DNA from: Mangifera indica
Taxonomy: Eukaryota > Streptophyta > Magnoliopsida > Sapindales > Anacardiaceae
Reading direction: 5' to 3'
Assembly: GCF_011075055.1 (NCBI RefSeq)
Contig: NC_058151.1
Location: 11,909,800-11,973,799 of the forward strand
Length of the DNA: 64,000 nucleotides
The stretch's first letter is position 1. Each line of letters starts with the position of its first letter. Shown one piece after another: positions 60,501 through 64,000 of this stretch. Below the pieces are notes generated by a model. That model had not been told where the DNA came from. It did not search any database and saw only the letters and a program-made list of their open reading frames with translations. A program made the position numbers and the translations under genes.

Positions 60501-63500
60501 TTCTGCTTCACTTTTAACTGCTTATCAACAGATAATACCACTCTCACAGTAAGATCTTCTGCTCTTGGAACCTAGTAACCAAACAGCATTATATATTATC
60601 AATCAGGCAGCTATACTGAAACCATTGAGACTACAAAGAGAGAATATATAACACGATAAACATAAATGAGAAACAACAAAGGGTAATTGCTGGGGTATTA
60701 TTTGATTACTGGAAGAAATAAAGAACATTTCCAAGTAAATTAAACACATTATACTATGAAACTGAGCTATATCACCTCAAATTGCACAGAAATTTGATGA
60801 TTGAGACAGAAGATACAGGTCCACTTTTTTTTTTAACTACAACTACTACTTAAATCACAAATAAATTTTACCCTTTTTCAGGGCTAAATGAATGGAATAG
60901 TGTAGCTGCTATTCCACTTGTAATCTTTTTCCTTCCATAATTTTCTTGTTTCCTATTAATTAAAAGAATGTACCTTTAGACACGGATCAGTTGTCATTCA
61001 TCAATGACAATCAAGTCACTTTTTTTTTTTTTAATTTTAATTTTGTAATTCACGATGGATATATGAACGGAAAAATGTTGCCCATATTAATAATTACTAC
61101 AACCAAGGCAAAAGATTTTTTACCCTCAAGCACAGTTGGCAACTTACCTCGTCAAGGTTCTTTCCAGTTAACTTTGCTTTCTTTTCTCTTTCCTGCTGGA
61201 GACACTTAAAGAGTCTCTGCTCTATGTGGTCACTGAGCATGGTACAAGGTAGATCTTTCGCACTAAAAAAGGTGCTCTTTGGCAAGGGTAAACAGTGATT
61301 AATTTCTATTTTTTCTAGGAAGCATTTTGGACAATTGTACTCAGCTTCTCCTTTCATATCTCTTTTGTTATTATACAGAGCACATATCTGGTGTTGCCAG
61401 CCTTGACAATTATCACACTGAACCCACTGCAGGAACACAAAAGGCACAGGGACTGAGTCAACCATAATTTCTTACCTGGCAAAATGAATGCATAAGACTT
61501 AGCTTACCGATTCTTCAGTTTCTTCATAATTCTGCTTTCTAACCATCTTTGTCTTGGCAACAGCAGTCCCATACAATGTGATACTCCCACCACGACACTC
61601 TCTATAGCATGCAGTGCAGAAACAATGCCGCATGCCATTTTCTTCCGATGTACTGTAGTAGATCACATTATGTTTAATACGAGCACTACAATATGAACAA
61701 TAAATAGGTGTTGGAGCAAGAAAAAGCTTTTCTATTCCACACAGCTGGCAAGAGCTCTCATTGTCAAGGTGTATTATTTCGTTCTCCTTTCCCTCCTTTA
61801 ATGTAGTCTATATGAAAAAAAACAGATGCAGAAACATATTAATGTTTGTTCAGTATTCATAAACAACTTTTGTTATGATAAAACATATTTGCCGCAACTA
61901 AATTTTAAGAAAAATCACAAAGGATAAACTCACTAAGGAATTAGTAAACATTACCAAAAACTAATCCAGTGACCCAGCACAACAGAAATCAACAAAATGC
62001 TAAGGCCAAATTCTAGTGCATGTACACATTCAGACAGAACTACAAAACAGTAATTTCAATTCATGATGACAGTAAATCAAGATGATGTAAAAACCTGATT
62101 ATTCCACTGCCTAAGACTTGATATGTGCCCCCTTATCTGTTCTGCAGTGAAAAATTCAATTAAAGAAACACCCTTTATCCTGGGATTCTGTGACTTTAGC
62201 TGAATTCCAATATTATTTTTTGGTGCAACAAGTTCATCTTCAATCTTTGCCTTGTTCTGATCAAGAGACCAGATTGGTACATCCCCTTTACAATGAGAAT
62301 TAAGCTCTTCTCTGAGAACAGGCTCAGTGCTGATGCTTACCCCGCTAGAATCAGTCTGTGTAATTTCATTAACAAGGTCCATCTGCTTCACTTTACTACC
62401 AACACTATGCTCCTGGGGAGTCAAAACACTCTGGGCATTCAACCTGCACCAATTGCCAGCAACATCTTTCCCATTCTCTCCATCAATAATAGAATCTTGT
62501 ACAGTGTTCATCAACAGTTCCCTGTCCACCTCCCTGACCTCAGAATTAATAGATATAGGAGAATCAGGCCATTGCTGCAAGGGTGGAAGTGCTCCAGAAT
62601 AAAAAGGTTGAACCTTCATTGGATCCCAAAAAGAAGAAAATTTGATTTCATGGGAACTGGGGCAAAATTTTTTTTCTGCTTTCAGACGCTTTGATGAAGG
62701 TTCTATGCAGTCCATTCTGAAGTTAGGCTCACCAAATCTCTATCATTGAAATTCCATTTTGTTTTATTAAATTCGTGGTAAAGTTTACCAGTACCACATA
62801 GATGTCGAACAGGTCCACAAACATGACACTCAACTGAGTGACAGTTATCAAAGTGAGATAGGAGTAGGTAGAAACGTTCACATCTACACATGTGAGCATT
62901 ACATATTTTTGAATGCAGATAATTCACAAAAGAAACTTGACAATCCCCTATGGGCACCATGGAACTCTTGTAATTGATATATGCGCATAAAATCTTATGC
63001 TGAACAGAAAAACACAACAGATTACTTGATGGAGCATGTCCGTTGGAACTAGAAAAAGGCCCAGAATCCTCTGAAGCAGCACAAAATAAGTGTGATTTTC
63101 CTGATGGGGGAATAATCTTCCTACATTGAATCCCTGCTGCTGTTGAATTACAACATTCAACTTCTTCACTGATGTAACATTGTTCATTGGCCTCATCAGG
63201 CTTATCAGACTGCACATATGGTTGGTGATATTCCATGTCCAGGCTGGGTAGATTATTTGGGACTTTAGGAATCATCTCTAGAAGATGTGGGATCTGCAAA
63301 GTTGAATCCTGTACTTGTTCACCATCTAAAGATCCAACAAGAGAAAATCCATCTATACTAGAGCATTTGGTGACAGTTGAAGCAGAAGCCTGTTGAGGAG
63401 AATGAACCATCTCACCAATCTGCTTCATGTCCATGGGAGAACTAATGTTCTTCCCACGGACATCAGTGAATAAACTGGAAGCACCAGTTTCATATCCATT

Positions 63501-63818
63501 AAAAGCTTGTCCTACAGAAAAAGATTGACACTGGAATTATTAAACAAAGTAAAACCTTGTGAAACAAAAATACAAAAGATCGACTAGTTGAACCATATTG
63601 CATATGGAAACTAAATGGCTCACCTTTCAAGTGACTCAAAGGGTGGTTTGGTCTATCTAAGCTGCAATCATGTTTCAAACCAAAGGTTGACATTGTCAAG
63701 CGAAGGGGTACTGGTAAGAAAGTAGGATGGTTGGCAACTTGTTGAATGGGGTTTATATCATCCATGTTACTTTGCTTTTTACATGATAGTTCAGTGTTTC
63801 CTGGTTCATACATTCCTC
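54594..63818 (-). CDS. p300/CBP-type histone acetyltransferase, HAC family (3' part; 5' end outside window)
   Basis: Fourteen minus-strand exons (63818-63624, 63511-62789, 62702-62095, 61807-61508, 61426-61148, 60571-60443, 60113-59913, 59811-59669, 59485-59182, 56357-56218, 55632-55554, 55445-55059, 54955-54720, 54639-54594) give 1255 residues in one frame. The first visible exon starts in phase 1, so the gene continues beyond the right edge. Order: degenerate TAZ1-like zinc region; KRLKAEK linker; [24 protein letters not shown] region ([19 protein letters not shown]); KAT11 catalytic domain ([73 protein letters not shown]); ZZ finger 1 (CTHCHE...[13 protein letters not shown]); ZZ finger 2 ([14 protein letters not shown]); and TAZ2 ending [17 protein letters not shown] proteins acetylate H3/H4 in the nucleus as coactivators. 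The tail after TAZ2 is shorter than in Arabidopsis HAC1. The 86-bp intron 62703-62788 is my inference. Confidence 0.92.
56690..58690. repeat. Repeated segment pair inside the 2.8-kb HAC intron
   Basis: 56690-56935 and 57410-57517 plus 58406-58640 are related. Shared words are CAATAAGARSTGTCAACTCC, TTTATATACTRYTCATAC, CATACCRYAYATRTTTC and CCCATTTATTTCACCTA. The second copy is split by the hAT-like element. Confidence 0.75.
57518..58405. mobile_element. hAT-like non-autonomous element in a HAC intron
   Basis: An 888-bp element with ends TAAAGGTGTCAATGGGTCGGG and, in reverse complement, TAGACACGTCAATTGGGTCGG. The flanking 8-mers ATTCATAC (57510-57517) and GTTTATAC (58406-58413) match at 6 of 8 positions, the hAT duplication length. 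GGGCC-rich subterminal blocks (GGGTCGGGCCCGAAGCCC, GGCCGGGCCGACCC) surround an AT-rich core. No transposase. It lies in the intron between HAC exons 59485-59182 and 56357-56218. Confidence 0.8.
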
Positions 63819-64000
63819 CTGAGAAGAAATTAATAAAATAGAAGTTAACAGGGTTGTTGTTGTGAAGTCTCAAATATACAAGTAAAACTCAATGGTTCAG
63901 CAAGGATTTGAATGTTGATCTCATAATTCATTTTTTATTCTTTTTATCGCCCCCATCTAGCCTCCTAAAAGGGGGAGAAAAACTAAAAGCAAGACAGTGA

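Noticed and set aside
62703..62736. A 16- or 30-bp intron starting at GTGAGCC to fix the HAC frame
   Set aside because: Far below the size of plant introns. The 86-bp alternative fits frame and splice signals.

Overview
The window is nuclear DNA from a flowering plant, most likely a eudicot. Coding is split by AT-rich GT-AG introns. The recognisable genes (a CYC/TB1-type TCP factor, UMP1, cytochrome b561, DCP5 and a p300/CBP-type HAC) are plant-type, and the intergenic DNA is full of plant transposon remains. The sequence alone does not justify naming a species. I found no rRNA, tRNA, CRISPR or organellar sequence.

Layout. 1-14 kb is a transposon graveyard. It holds a decayed copia gag (minus), a gypsy gag-protease remnant with one full LTR-like end and an 86-bp terminal copy, an AT-rich block with a long-range inverted repeat, and a 5'-truncated LINE (minus) split by a solo LTR that has a perfect 5-bp target duplication. 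15.8-16.9 kb carries a two-exon CYC/TB1-class TCP gene. 17-32 kb is mostly AT-rich intergenic DNA. It contains an 805-bp tandem duplication with G-rich elements, a second set of three diverged repeats, and retrotransposon leftovers.

32.8-46.8 kb is gene-dense: UMP1 (plus, 4 exons), cytochrome b561 (minus, 4 exons, convergent with UMP1), and DCP5/LSM14 (minus, 8 exons). A Mutator-like element with a 9-bp target duplication lies just upstream of the cytochrome b561 start. 46.8-54.5 kb is repeats: a segmental duplication, a second solo LTR of the 9-kb family in opposite orientation, a second Mutator-like foldback element, and several copies of a palindromic MITE-like family. 54.6 kb to the right edge is the 3' part (14 exons, 1255 residues) of a HAC histone acetyltransferase gene on the minus strand. 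Its 5' end lies outside the window, and one intron carries a hAT-like insertion.

The genes do not form a pathway. They are unrelated housekeeping or regulatory functions: shoot branching, proteasome assembly, ascorbate-linked electron transfer, mRNA decapping, and histone acetylation. I saw no clear new biological system. The most informative signals are datable transposon insertions (two with an empty-site paralogue inside the window), unusual features of the TCP and HAC proteins, and an unassigned palindromic repeat family. Exon boundaries were derived by hand from reading frame, GT-AG signals and family knowledge.
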